Part shown: one piece after another, positions 18,301 to 27,115 of the stretch
Layout of the letters: the number at the start of each line of letters is the position of its first letter
How positions within the stretch are numbered: the first letter of the stretch is position 1
NCBI RefSeq assembly: GCF_916858675.1
Contig: NZ_CAKASM010000012.1
Span: 34,996 to 98,995 of the forward strand
Reading direction: 5' to 3'
DNA: 64,000 nt
DNA from: Sphingomonas sp. Leaf21
Lineage (GTDB): Bacteria; Pseudomonadota; Alphaproteobacteria; Sphingomonadales; Sphingomonadaceae
Translations under genes and position numbers: made by a program
Notes under the pieces: generated by a model
What the model saw: the letters and a program-made list of their open reading frames with translations, nothing else
What the model was told of the DNA's origin: nothing
The model's database searches: none

Positions 18301-20800
18301 CCACGGCCTTGCCGAATGGGTCGCGACCTATGACGACTTGCTCGACAAGCGCCAACTGGCCGCCCAGGGAATCAACGTCATCCGCTACCGCCGTCAGCGC
18401 ACTCATGGCCGCAACATGGTGGTCTCATCGACCTCCGAGCTGCGCATCCTCCATGTGCTTGTGCTGCGCCGTCTGACCGAATTGTCACTCGGGCTGGATG
18501 ATGCCCGGCTCGCAGGTCTCGCCAAGCGGATGATTGAGGACGCCAATGCGATTTCGGGCGACATCGTGCTGCGTGCCGCCAAGCGCGGCGTCTCCGCCGG
18601 CGAACTGATCGGGTTGGTGCTGAGCCGCGCGCTCATTGCCGAGGAAATGGGCAGCAGCGCCGCGATCGCCTGGTTCCTGCTCGACGACTATGCCGAATGG
18701 CTAGGACAGAAAGAGGAAGGCATCGCCGATATTCTCGGCCTGTGCCTGTCGACGGGCGCTGATGGCGAGCCCCAGCTTCGCGCGATCGTTACCGAAGCAA
18801 AATATGTCGACCAGTCGGGCGCCGCCGAGGCGACCCGCAAGTCGCGCAGCCAGCTCAGGCAGACCGTGACGCGGATCGACGATGCGCTGTTTGGCGATCC
18901 CGGGCGGCTCGACCGCGATTTGTGGCTCTCGCGCATCGCCGACTTGCTGCTCGACGGGACAACCGCACTCGGTCAGCCCAACTTGCTCGAACGCGTGCGC
19001 GACGGCATCCGGCGCGGCGTCGTGCCGATCGATCTGCGCGGTTATTCGCATATCTTCATTTCGGGGCCGGCAGGGGACGCGAGCAGTTTTGGCGACCAGG
19101 AGCCTTTGGCTGGAATTAACGGAGGGCTGCAGGAGACGTTTACGCGCGAAGGCCTGCGTCAGTTGATCAAGGCCTATGAGGCGGGCGCGCCGCTCGCCGC
19201 GATCCGCGCCGGCCTTGGCGCTAACCACCTTTGGGACAAGTCCAACTTCCAGGATCCCGCGCCGCGCGTCGAATGGACCAAGACCATCGACGTCGAAATT
19301 GCGGGGGGCTCGAGCACCAAGCCGATCGTTCACGATTATGACGAGGATGACGACGATGGCGACCCCGAAGGCGGCGTGTCCGTCGAGGAACCGCCGCAAG
19401 ATGGCCCGCAGGGCGGCGGCGCCGCCGCGGCGACCGAGCCAGGCGGATCGGGCGTCCATCCTGCTCCGCAATTGGAGAAGCCCAACCCAAGCGAGCCGGT
19501 AGCGCCCGCGGCCGGCAAGCCGACCTTTTCTCAAGCGGTGGATTCGGTTGCGCCCGTGGCGCCGCCGCCGGCCGCGCCTTCATCTGGAACTGTCGAACCC
19601 GAGAGCGCTCCAACATCTGGGGCAAGCACGGGGATCGGCGGGCTGGTCCAGGCCCGTGCCGAGGCCGCGCATGAGGAGTCGGCCGAGGCACAGGCATGGC
19701 TCGAAGCGACCGCGCAGAAGCTACGCTCGGCGCTGTTGGGCTATAATCTCCAGGCGAAGGTCACCGCGACCCGCCTGACCCCGAATGCCGCGTTGATCCG
19801 CTTCATGGGCTCAGACCGGCTGCGCGTCGAAGACATCGAGGCGCGCCAGTCAGCCTTGCTGACGACCCATGGTCTCCGCCTGATCTCGGTTTCGCCACTG
19901 CCGGGAGAGATCGTCGTTGGGGTCGCACGCCCACAGCGCCAGCTCGTGTCGCTATGGGACGTGTGGGGGCGCCGCGAAATCAATCGCAATGCCGCGGGCG
20001 TGAACACCTCGTTCGTGCTGGGCTTGAAGGAGCTCGACGGCGAAATCCTCTATCTCAACCTTGGCGGACCCTTTGCCGGCGGGCAGCAGCACGAGCCGCA
20101 CACGTTGGTCGCCGGTGCCACTGGGTCGGGCAAGTCGGTGCTGATCCAGGCGCTGTTGCTCGACATCGCCGCGACCAATCCAAGTCAGCTCGCGCACATC
20201 TATCTGATCGATCCCAAAATGGGGGTCGACTATGCCGCGGTCGAGCGGCTCCCGCATCTGCAAGGCGGCGTGATCGTCGACCAGACCCGTGCGGTCGAGG
20301 TCATGGAAGGGCTCGTCGCCGAAATGGAGCGGCGCTACGAACTGTTTCGTGCCCATGGCGCCCGCGATATCCGCTCGTTCAACACCAAGGTCGCCGCCGA
20401 CGAACGCTTGCCCTATGTGTTCCTCGTCCATGACGAATTCGCCGAATGGATGCTGACCGAGGATTATAAGGCGGCGGTGACCTCGAACGTCTCGCGCCTT
20501 GGGGTTAAGGCACGTGCGGCGGGCATGTATTTGATCTTCGCCGCCCAGCGTCCGGACGCGAATGTGATGCCCATGCAACTGCGCGACAATCTCGGCAATC
20601 GACTGATCCTCAAGGTCGCGAGCGTTGGTACCTCAGAGATCGCGCTGGGGGTTAAGGGGGCTGAGCAGCTACTTGGTCTGGGTCATCTGGCGGCGCGGCT
20701 GAGCGGAGAGCCGGCAATCATCTATGCGCAGGCACCGTTCCTGTCGGACGATGATATCGATGCTGCGGTTGACGCGATTGTCGCGAGTGACGAAAGGTAA
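15344..20800 (+). CDS. sspH: SspH-like (DptH-like) giant FtsK/HerA-type ATPase with a possible nuclease motif
   Basis: The 1818-residue protein carries a C-terminal FtsK/HerA-like motor: Walker A GATGSGKS at about 1591-1598, then YLIDPKMGVDY, Walker B in YVFLVHDEFAEW (about 1690-1700) and FAAQRPDANV. A disordered Pro/Ala/Gly-rich linker of about 130 residues (near 1320-1450) precedes it. Before the linker, ADILGLCL (D1129) and VTEAKYVDQ (E1151, K1153) give a D-x21-E-x-K pattern compatible with a PD-(D/E)XK nuclease. It starts at GTG 15344 overlapping sspG. It is the likely effector and motor of the restriction complex. Confidence 0.8.
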   Translation: MTPSDLIGAAGATSIRLRLDALTAEDELARYLLDRLTGEQVAAITRALLADPVAVDKLMIALPRDLVGPFGLPETVITDERTVRVRNSACDKPAMLLANTDDDQGASLGDVTLIGAKQLTQDPESWVDAAAAGLGLSDGQIAGWKAALRGLNSADDWTLHQIGTYVAMTRERIETDAVPVALALGWALPALRLPRDSGYFMGLGDKDREQPRRWKKLFEKLVSDRKPLLVKQRPNRQIIEGEELRSQFDEVRDDIPAEVHSAIEAFVDTAPGWGPEAEALAGYEWEGQSVLQLFSGIKLKRTSFAQETINFFEFTLPDRLSPADEEYLVALKGRSLKETRDDDRDFFEAHRDDLGQDKALRVKWERFVFGRPIECTDFLEGLLRAIERLFGQVSLVGGPRKLVIKSSRRTRAQFLDLNADVGLSFGLRYRGLPALIGSAVEWDVPYLFAYEELLERAKARQKKYRRNESTARGAIQIKFDIALTVGSDKATVQLVWTGQPGVIGLELPKDIARLLKRPFVRSQVARLPVSRKGALQSVSLGDVGTLQPAFGQDAGTLIPRTNAGEDIAKLFPKALKAARDRGRIDAEGIAAIEAAWSRFAELYGEALIALQSSGYASASLVAQAEAYGALLGAMLRHAPGDLNRRDLWEPLLSLGSVRVVGGAPSAIVAPWHPLRLAASASKMRSIAGLAAYLLSDVDVNFGDSRLFFADLRDELAHPLFPEIAVGYDGAEAVLLAETSTVNDYSLLERPVRDPSEATTDVDPAEAARQIRSLLERYLDLQPHERSNLSIMLYNCDAAGLPLATVNALGSVQDQDEVHCNVLVRHPDRTRLSRVYTELLERSEGDPDAVVVSETSRNFMSKLRIGMMLDSGTATGSETRAIDVAFLHDVVSRQAREQWFPVPAIADNPPILEHVPARWSYRRVTAEDELKATSYLTCPRQPDTGWAYVDAVANVVRRQSHGPDEHYLPARQISFQDSGLKSMFEEVHGLAEWVATYDDLLDKRQLAAQGINVIRYRRQRTHGRNMVVSSTSELRILHVLVLRRLTELSLGLDDARLAGLAKRMIEDANAISGDIVLRAAKRGVSAGELIGLVLSRALIAEEMGSSAAIAWFLLDDYAEWLGQKEEGIADILGLCLSTGADGEPQLRAIVTEAKYVDQSGAAEATRKSRSQLRQTVTRIDDALFGDPGRLDRDLWLSRIADLLLDGTTALGQPNLLERVRDGIRRGVVPIDLRGYSHIFISGPAGDASSFGDQEPLAGINGGLQETFTREGLRQLIKAYEAGAPLAAIRAGLGANHLWDKSNFQDPAPRVEWTKTIDVEIAGGSSTKPIVHDYDEDDDDGDPEGGVSVEEPPQDGPQGGGAAAATEPGGSGVHPAPQLEKPNPSEPVAPAAGKPTFSQAVDSVAPVAPPPAAPSSGTVEPESAPTSGASTGIGGLVQARAEAAHEESAEAQAWLEATAQKLRSALLGYNLQAKVTATRLTPNAALIRFMGSDRLRVEDIEARQSALLTTHGLRLISVSPLPGEIVVGVARPQRQLVSLWDVWGRREINRNAAGVNTSFVLGLKELDGEILYLNLGGPFAGGQQHEPHTLVAGATGSGKSVLIQALLLDIAATNPSQLAHIYLIDPKMGVDYAAVERLPHLQGGVIVDQTRAVEVMEGLVAEMERRYELFRAHGARDIRSFNTKVAADERLPYVFLVHDEFAEWMLTEDYKAAVTSNVSRLGVKARAAGMYLIFAAQRPDANVMPMQLRDNLGNRLILKVASVGTSEIALGVKGAEQLLGLGHLAARLSGEPAIIYAQAPFLSDDDIDAAVDAIVASDER

Positions 20801-20814
20801 AACGAGGAACGACC

Positions 20815-22059
20815 ATGGGAACATGGAACAGCAGCCCGCACCCCATTTCCGATCTCCGCGATTGGGCACTGAGCGATCGTCTTGAGCTGCGGCCATCCTT
20901 CCAGCGCAAAGAGGTCTGGAACCCGGCTGCTCGTATTATGCTGATCGACACGATCTTGCGGCAGGTGCCGATGCCCAAGATGTTCCTCTGGAATGACATA
21001 CGGAACGATCACACCTATCGGCAGGTCATTGATGGACAGCAGCGCATCTCTGCCATCCTGGCGTTTCTCCGCGACGAGTTCGCCCTTGACGAGCCCTATT
21101 CGGGGGAGTTCGCCGGACTGAGATTCTCCGAACTGCCGCAGGAAATTCGGAACCAGATTCTTCAATATAAGATCGACTATAATGAGGCCATCGGCTTTAC
21201 CGAGGACGAAGTGCGGGAGGTGTATTCGCGCGTCAACAAATACTCCCTACCATTGAACAAGCAGGAGCTGAGGCGTGCGGACTTTCCCGGTCGCTTCCTT
21301 GATTTGGCGACTGAACTGTCCCTCAATGAATATCTCGAGGAAAGCCGGGTGTTCACCGTCGGACAGCGCCGGCGCATGGGCGATGTAGAGTTCGTTTCAG
21401 AAATCCTCGCGGGGATGCTCGAAGGGCCGCAGGACAAGAAAGGGGACCTGGACTATTTCTACGCGCGCTACGCCGTGTGGAATCCAGCCGACGAGGCGAC
21501 CACCAAAAGCGAGTTCCTTGCTGTCCTGAATGATTTACAGACGATTTTTTTGCAAGAGCGTATTTCTCTCGCGAAGACGCGCTTCAAACAGAAGTCGGAT
21601 TTTTACTCCCTGTTTCTAACGATCTATGAATTTCACCGCAGCGGATGCACGCTGGCAGGCCGTGACCTCGAACCGCTGCGCGGCGACATCCGCCTGCTCG
21701 ACGACAACATCGCACCGGAGTCCGAAGTCAATGTTCTAAGCGAGTATGCGATCAAGTGCGTATCGCAAGCGAACACTATCGCCAGTCGATCCTGGCGAAA
21801 GAACTTCCTCTTGGACATTTTCACCGGAACGTACCGGCAGCGGCGACCCGAGGAGAATGTCCGCCAGCGCTTCGAGTCCATGGCGCTTCAGCTCGATTTC
21901 AGCGCACATGGTAAGCTATTCGACGATTGCGGCTCCTGCGGTGAACCGCTGCACGATCATGGCGGCGGCGATCGCGTGCTAGATTGGCCGGCCGACGCTG
22001 CAGTGTTCCAGCTCTCAAATGCGTGTTGGCGTGTGGTCGGCTGCGGCGAGGCGGCGTGA
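20815..22059 (+). CDS. DUF262 (DGQQR) protein, SspE-N-terminus-like, with a cysteine-rich tail
   Basis: The 414-residue protein has the DUF262/ParB-like core: LELRPSFQRKEVW, MLIDTILRQVPMPKMFLW and the nucleotide-binding VIDGQQRISAI (DGQQR at 73-77). In SspE and GmrSD-type restriction enzymes this domain is an NTPase that in SspE senses phosphorothioate DNA and controls a C-terminal DUF1524 nuclease. That nuclease half is absent here. Instead the last 45 residues hold C-x2-C (FDDCGSCGEP) and a later CWRVVGC, a possible zinc ribbon or degenerate HNH. It begins 14 nt after sspH and ends 1 nt before the kinase gene, so it is probably in the sspFGH operon. Confidence 0.75.
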   Translation: MGTWNSSPHPISDLRDWALSDRLELRPSFQRKEVWNPAARIMLIDTILRQVPMPKMFLWNDIRNDHTYRQVIDGQQRISAILAFLRDEFALDEPYSGEFAGLRFSELPQEIRNQILQYKIDYNEAIGFTEDEVREVYSRVNKYSLPLNKQELRRADFPGRFLDLATELSLNEYLEESRVFTVGQRRRMGDVEFVSEILAGMLEGPQDKKGDLDYFYARYAVWNPADEATTKSEFLAVLNDLQTIFLQERISLAKTRFKQKSDFYSLFLTIYEFHRSGCTLAGRDLEPLRGDIRLLDDNIAPESEVNVLSEYAIKCVSQANTIASRSWRKNFLLDIFTGTYRQRRPEENVRQRFESMALQLDFSAHGKLFDDCGSCGEPLHDHGGGDRVLDWPADAAVFQLSNACWRVVGCGEAA

Positions 22060-22060
22060 C

Positions 22061-22933
22061 ATGGCTGTGCTCTTCACCGGTCGAGGAGACGCGACGCCGC
22101 GTGAAACCGTCGTCATTCCGGACGAGGTCCACTCCTCAGTTGGTCGGCAATATGAGGTTGGCGATCGGATTGCGGCTGGGGGAAACGGTGTCGTCCACAG
22201 GTGCATCGATCTCAGCGACGGCACGGAATATGCGGTCAAGTTTCTTCTCGATTTTCGTGACGATCGGCGCGCCCGTTTCGATCGCGAACGCGCGCTGCTG
22301 GCGGATCTCAAACACGAGCATCTCATCGTCTACCAGGATGCTGGTGCCGTCGATGGGGAATTGAGGCGACCGCGCAGGCCGAACCAGAACAAGGTGGTGC
22401 CGTTCATTGTTATGGTTCTGGCAATCGAAGCGCTCACCGACCTGGTCAGGCGTGCCGAAGTTCCCAGCGAGGTTTTCCAGGCGCAATTCCGTGGGCTCGC
22501 CGCGGGGCTGGGCGAGTTGCACACCAAGGCAATCCATCGCGACATCAAACCCGACAATATCCTCGTAGTTGGCGATCGGTGGGTCCTGAGCGATTATGGT
22601 CTCTGCGACGTCTTGGGTTTGCCGGTTGAAGAACGGGTGACGCCGGACTGGCAGATTGTGGGCCCACGCTTCTGGATGTCGCCAGAGGCTAACAACCGCA
22701 GCATTGGCCGGGACGATCAGATAGATGCAGCTTCTGACGTCTTCCAACTCGCCTCTGTGTTCTGGTTCGTCGTGAACCGAAGCCATCCCACCGGCATCCT
22801 CTCGCGAGACGATTGGACTGGTCCCGAAGCGCTGTTCGATCCGATCTTCCGCGCCCTGCACCATAGAGCTGCGACGCGACCGGCTGACGGCAAGGCGTTC
22901 GCGGACCAAATTGAAGCGGCAATTGTCGGTTAG
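22061..22933 (+). CDS. Hanks-type serine/threonine protein kinase
   Basis: The 290-residue protein is essentially a bare kinase domain. It has a glycine loop AAGGNGVVH (38-46), the catalytic Lys in EYAVKFL (K60), HRDIKPDNILV (159-169), a metal-binding loop DYG in place of DFG (178-180), and MSPEA (206-210) with a downstream Asp (D226). All catalytic residues are present, so it should be active. No transmembrane or sensor domain is seen. It starts 1 nt after the DUF262 stop. Position implies it phosphorylates a component of the phosphorothioate module, but no substrate is visible. Confidence 0.85.
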   Translation: MAVLFTGRGDATPRETVVIPDEVHSSVGRQYEVGDRIAAGGNGVVHRCIDLSDGTEYAVKFLLDFRDDRRARFDRERALLADLKHEHLIVYQDAGAVDGELRRPRRPNQNKVVPFIVMVLAIEALTDLVRRAEVPSEVFQAQFRGLAAGLGELHTKAIHRDIKPDNILVVGDRWVLSDYGLCDVLGLPVEERVTPDWQIVGPRFWMSPEANNRSIGRDDQIDAASDVFQLASVFWFVVNRSHPTGILSRDDWTGPEALFDPIFRALHHRAATRPADGKAFADQIEAAIVG

Positions 22934-22946
22934 AGAGGCATCGAAC

Positions 22947-23786
22947 TTACTTGTGGCAAATCACGCAACTGCTCGAGCCTTCGTCGATGCCATAGACATC
23001 GTCGATCGTTTCGGCGGTATGCGCGGATAGCGGGTTGATCCGCCGATTGCGGCGCAGGCGCTCGCGCCGCTTTTCATAGTCGGCCTTGATCTGCGCGACC
23101 CGCTCGGGCGCAATCAGATCGATCAGGCTCTCGCCTTGGCTCCAGGTAAAGGGTGAGCCGTCCTTGAGCGCAGTCTTCTCATAGTCGACCGCCTCGGCGA
23201 ACCGGTCGGGATGATGCTCGGCAAGCCGCACCCATTCGATCTTCTGCTGATAGAAGCAGAAGGTGCAGCCCGAGCGCGACCGCCACTGATAATAATCGGG
23301 CTCGCCGACATCGGACTGGTCGAGGATCTCGAGCACGCCGGCGCGGTCGATACCCGCTTCGCGCAAGGGCAGATGCACCCGCATATTGGGGTGCGTCGCC
23401 TGATAGCCTTCGCGGCTGGGCTCGTCGGCGCGGATCGCAACATAGCTGTTGATCACAGTGCCGGCTTCGAGATCGGCCTTCAGCCAATGTTCGAGCGGCC
23501 GCAATTTAAGCTGCCGCGTGCACCAGCGCGTGCGCGGCGAGGGCAGGAAATTGCCATATTCGTCGAGCCAGAAATCAAAGTCGCGATCTGGGTTGAGCCG
23601 CTGTATCGGCTTACCGAGGAACCCTTCGAGCTTGTCGAGGAAGCTATAGACTTCGGGCAGCTCCTTGCCCGTGTCGGTGAAGAAATATTCGAGGCTCAGC
23701 TCAGGGTGATGCTGGCGCATATAGACTGCTAGCGCCGCGCTGTCGCGACCGCCTGAAATCCCCAAAATATGCCGTTCAGCGCTCAT
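22947..23786 (-). CDS. sspD: SspD: PAPS-reductase-like ATP pyrophosphatase of DNA phosphorothioation
   Basis: The 279-residue protein has the PP-loop SGGRDS (11-16), FFTDTGKELPE, and the DndC/PAPS-reductase cysteine motif RWCTRQLKLRPL (C89). Further pairs are GCTFCF (C174, C177) and the C-terminal SSSCVICHK. Family knowledge: SspD/DndC use ATP to activate the DNA backbone and insert sulfur supplied by the cysteine desulfurase. Its ATG overlaps the sspC stop as ATGA. It converges with the kinase gene across only 13 nt. Confidence 0.85.
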   Translation of the reverse strand: MSAERHILGISGGRDSAALAVYMRQHHPELSLEYFFTDTGKELPEVYSFLDKLEGFLGKPIQRLNPDRDFDFWLDEYGNFLPSPRTRWCTRQLKLRPLEHWLKADLEAGTVINSYVAIRADEPSREGYQATHPNMRVHLPLREAGIDRAGVLEILDQSDVGEPDYYQWRSRSGCTFCFYQQKIEWVRLAEHHPDRFAEAVDYEKTALKDGSPFTWSQGESLIDLIAPERVAQIKADYEKRRERLRRNRRINPLSAHTAETIDDVYGIDEGSSSCVICHK

Positions 23787-26700
23787 GCCGCTTCCGCCTC
23801 GGTCTCGCTGTCGGCCGCGAGCATCGCCACCGCGCGCGCTAGCGCCGCCAGCTGCAGCCGGCCTTCCTTGTTGTCGGCGCGCAGCGTCGCGACCAGCTTG
23901 TCGGCCATGCCAGCAGCGGCCTTCTTCTCCGTCTCGGTGAGCACGAAGCTGCGCATCAGCGGCGCCACCTTGGGATCGAGCCCGACGACGAGCGCGAGCG
24001 CCTCGGTGTGCGAACGGCGATCGCGCACCACCGCCAGTGCTTCGAGTTCGCGGAAGCGGCGGCCATAACGAGCAATCTCGGTCAGCGCTTCCTCGCGGTC
24101 ACGATCCGACCAGCTGCGCGCCGGCTTGTGCAGCAGCACGCTGACGAGGCTCTCGATATCGCCCTTGCTTTGTTCGATCGCGGCGGCGCGATCGGCAAAG
24201 GCGTCAAAATTATAGTCGTTGGTGAGGCCACGCACCGCGGCAGCGCGCTCGGCGATCCCGCCAAAATCCTGCGGATCGATGCCAAGCGCGCGCCCGAGTG
24301 CCAGTCGCAGCTCGGCAAGCAGGGTAGGATAGGCGGCCTCAGTCGCCTCGATCGCTTCGTAAATGGCCTCTGGTGACAGCTGATCGCCGAGCGCCGCCGG
24401 CAGGTCGTCGAACAGCAATTGCTCGGGATCGGTCGCCTTGGTGACCACCCCCCTGGTAATGCGCGCGAGCTCATCGACTCGGCCGGTGCGCTTGGCGAAG
24501 GGCGGAAGCGCCTCGAATCGCTGAAACAGCGCTGCTGCCACTGGAAGTGAGGCGCTGCCCTGTTCGACGTTGAGCAGTTTGGCGAGCTCACTCAGGAACG
24601 CCATCTCGCGCACCGATCGGTCGATCCGCCGCAGTTTGAAACTGCCCGGCTTCTGCAGCAGTCGATCAACTACCACATCGTCGATCGACGTCTGATAGAC
24701 GCCATCGATATAGACTGCGACGCTGCTGCGCTTCGCCAGCATATAAGCGAGCGCCAATGCCGGCATAACCCCCGCCTTGATTCCATAAGGTGGTGCGGCC
24801 CAGCGCGCGAAGATTGCATCGAGCGGCTCGTCACCAGCCTCATCGATCAGCTGCCAGGCAGGCTGGAGCGACTTGCCGGCCGGACTGTCGTCGGGGTCGG
24901 TGAAATCATAGGTGCCCGGCTCTATCTCACGATGCAGGCCGAACGGCTTGATGACGGTCAAGTAAAGGCCGAGCTCAGCGGGATATTGCGTCATCCCGAG
25001 CTGCTTCTGCTCGAAGCAATTGACCATCGCATGGGCAAGCTCGCGCAGTGCCGCCATCGAATTGGACGATGGCTTATCGCGCTGCAGCAGTTCGCTCTTG
25101 AGAATCGGCGCCTTGGCGTAACCGACATCGGCGAGCGCGCTCGCGATCATCGCCAGCGGCTCGCTATGCGCTCGGCCGGGGGCTGGCGAGAGATACCATT
25201 TGGCGCCTTCGAGCGCCGCCTCGAGCTTGCGATGCAGCTCATCGATGCAGCGCGACTGACGCGCGGCGATCTCACGGCGCGCGATACGATCGCCTTCGAG
25301 CTGCGGATGCTCGCGGAATACCCGCTCGACCGCGGTGAGTTCGGCGGCTGCTGCGCGCAATGCAAAGCTTTCGCTGGCCGCGCCGATCGCCACCGCCCGG
25401 CCATCGCCCTTCAGGCGTTTGGCGGCGCCCTTGGTGAGCGCATCGAGTCCCTGGCGCGGAATATCGCCATCGCTCAGCGTCAGCAGCAACAAACCGCTGC
25501 CGCGCTGTGGACGGGCGCGGACGCGGTCGGCCAAGCTGTCAGCTGTATCGGCGCCGGTCACGACCTGAAGCGCGATCTCGAAGGTGCGCAGCGCGCCGGT
25601 CAGGAAATAATGGCGCTTGGCCGTCGCGAAGCCGAACCCGACGCGGTTTGGGACACCTTCGAGCTGGACATTGTCGACTGGTACCTCGACGCGCCCGATC
25701 GCTTCCTCAAGGTCGAAGTCGCTGCCGGCGAATAGCGCGTAGCCGCCGAGCCGCGGCTGTTTGATCAGGATCGCCCAGTCGAGCAGATCCTTGATCGCGC
25801 TTCGGATGGCCGCGGGGGAGGCGGACGGGACGGCGGCGGCCAGGAAATCATCCGACAGCGCGACGCCCGAGCCGTTGCGGAAAAACTCGATCACCGCCGC
25901 CGACTTGGTGAGCGCGACATGCAGCGCTTCGCCCTTGGCGCCCGCGCGCTCGATCGCTTCATAGGCTAGGCTGAACCGGCTGCCGTCGTTGCCGCCGGCG
26001 AGCGCCATGCCGAAATTAGCGGCGAGATAATCCCACAACATCGCCGGATCATAGGTCCGACCATCATCGCCCGTGGTTTCGAGAAATTCCTGGAACGCGA
26101 ACGGCTCGGCCGAGCTCAGAAAACCGAAAACGCTGCGCTCATTCTGTGCGAACCGCGCGCGCGATACCGGGCCCAGCAGCAGCGCGGTGACCGGATTGAG
26201 TGGCCAGGTGTCGGCAAGCGCGACCGCCAGGCTTTCGGCTTCGGTCGGCCGTCGCTTGGCGACAGCCGTAGCGATATCGCTGGCTCTGGCGTGAGCGTCG
26301 GGCGGGCAAGTTGCCGCGATCGCGCGGCCGAGCAGCGCAACGGTCTCATCGGCACCCGACAGGAACCCGATATCTTGGAACCGCCCCTGGACCTTCGCCC
26401 ATTCCTGCCGCGCATCACGCGCGGCACGAGCAGCATATTGGTCGAACGACTGATGCAGGATGCCGATGACGACCAGCTTGCCTTTGCTGCGCGTCGCACG
26501 CTCGGCGAGATCCTGCAGCAGATGCACATCGCCACCTTCAAGCGCTTCGTGTTCGAGCAGCTTACCGAGTTCGTCGAGGATCAAGAGCGTGCCGCTTGAC
26601 GTCGCGGTGCCACCCGCGATCAGCGCACCGATTAGCTTGTCGTCGCTCGCGCCATAGTCGGCGGCCTGTTGGGAGCTCCAATCGAGCGCCACGGTCGCCG

Positions 26701-27115
26701 CGTCTATGATCGCATCGCGCAGCCGCGTGCGGCTGCCCGTGACCGCCACGACCTTCCATCGCCCCTGCGGTTCAGGAAAGGCTTCGGTGTAGAGCCGGGA
26801 CAGCGCTTCGCCGGCAATGTCACGGGCGATCTTGCGGTTGCCCTTGGCGCCGGCGACAAGATTGGCGAGCAGCAAGGCCGCGCTTGACTTACCGCCGCCA
26901 TAGGGGCCGGTCCAGGTGTACGCGCCTTGATGACTGTCGCACTGGCTTTCGCCCAGCGTCTTGAGCGCCTTGGCGACGCTCGCTTGCAGGACATAGCCGA
27001 CCAGCGGCGGGGTGCCGTTGAGGTCGGCGTCGAGCCGCGCCGATCGCGCGAAGCGCCGATCGATCGTAACGCTACCGGCAAGTTTGGGGTGAGTGGGGGC
27101 GGCGAGCTTGGTCAT
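23783..27115 (-). CDS. sspC: SspC: large P-loop ATPase of DNA phosphorothioation
   Basis: The 1110-residue protein has Walker A GPYGGGKSS at about 70-78 and Walker B TLLILDELGKLLE (D181, E182). The rest is largely helical. Size, motifs and the position between a DUF4007 gene and a PAPS-reductase-like gene match SspC of the SspABCD single-strand phosphorothioation pathway, where the ATPase supports sulfur insertion. Both neighbours overlap it by ATGA, showing tight coupling of B-C-D. Confidence 0.82.
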   Translation of the reverse strand: MTKLAAPTHPKLAGSVTIDRRFARSARLDADLNGTPPLVGYVLQASVAKALKTLGESQCDSHQGAYTWTGPYGGGKSSAALLLANLVAGAKGNRKIARDIAGEALSRLYTEAFPEPQGRWKVVAVTGSRTRLRDAIIDAATVALDWSSQQAADYGASDDKLIGALIAGGTATSSGTLLILDELGKLLEHEALEGGDVHLLQDLAERATRSKGKLVVIGILHQSFDQYAARAARDARQEWAKVQGRFQDIGFLSGADETVALLGRAIAATCPPDAHARASDIATAVAKRRPTEAESLAVALADTWPLNPVTALLLGPVSRARFAQNERSVFGFLSSAEPFAFQEFLETTGDDGRTYDPAMLWDYLAANFGMALAGGNDGSRFSLAYEAIERAGAKGEALHVALTKSAAVIEFFRNGSGVALSDDFLAAAVPSASPAAIRSAIKDLLDWAILIKQPRLGGYALFAGSDFDLEEAIGRVEVPVDNVQLEGVPNRVGFGFATAKRHYFLTGALRTFEIALQVVTGADTADSLADRVRARPQRGSGLLLLTLSDGDIPRQGLDALTKGAAKRLKGDGRAVAIGAASESFALRAAAAELTAVERVFREHPQLEGDRIARREIAARQSRCIDELHRKLEAALEGAKWYLSPAPGRAHSEPLAMIASALADVGYAKAPILKSELLQRDKPSSNSMAALRELAHAMVNCFEQKQLGMTQYPAELGLYLTVIKPFGLHREIEPGTYDFTDPDDSPAGKSLQPAWQLIDEAGDEPLDAIFARWAAPPYGIKAGVMPALALAYMLAKRSSVAVYIDGVYQTSIDDVVVDRLLQKPGSFKLRRIDRSVREMAFLSELAKLLNVEQGSASLPVAAALFQRFEALPPFAKRTGRVDELARITRGVVTKATDPEQLLFDDLPAALGDQLSPEAIYEAIEATEAAYPTLLAELRLALGRALGIDPQDFGGIAERAAAVRGLTNDYNFDAFADRAAAIEQSKGDIESLVSVLLHKPARSWSDRDREEALTEIARYGRRFRELEALAVVRDRRSHTEALALVVGLDPKVAPLMRSFVLTETEKKAAAGMADKLVATLRADNKEGRLQLAALARAVAMLAADSETEAEAA

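Noticed and set aside
20815..22059. Calling the DUF262 gene a full sspE
   Set aside because: SspE is about twice as long and needs a DUF1524-type nuclease half, which is absent here; only the DGQQR domain is shared.
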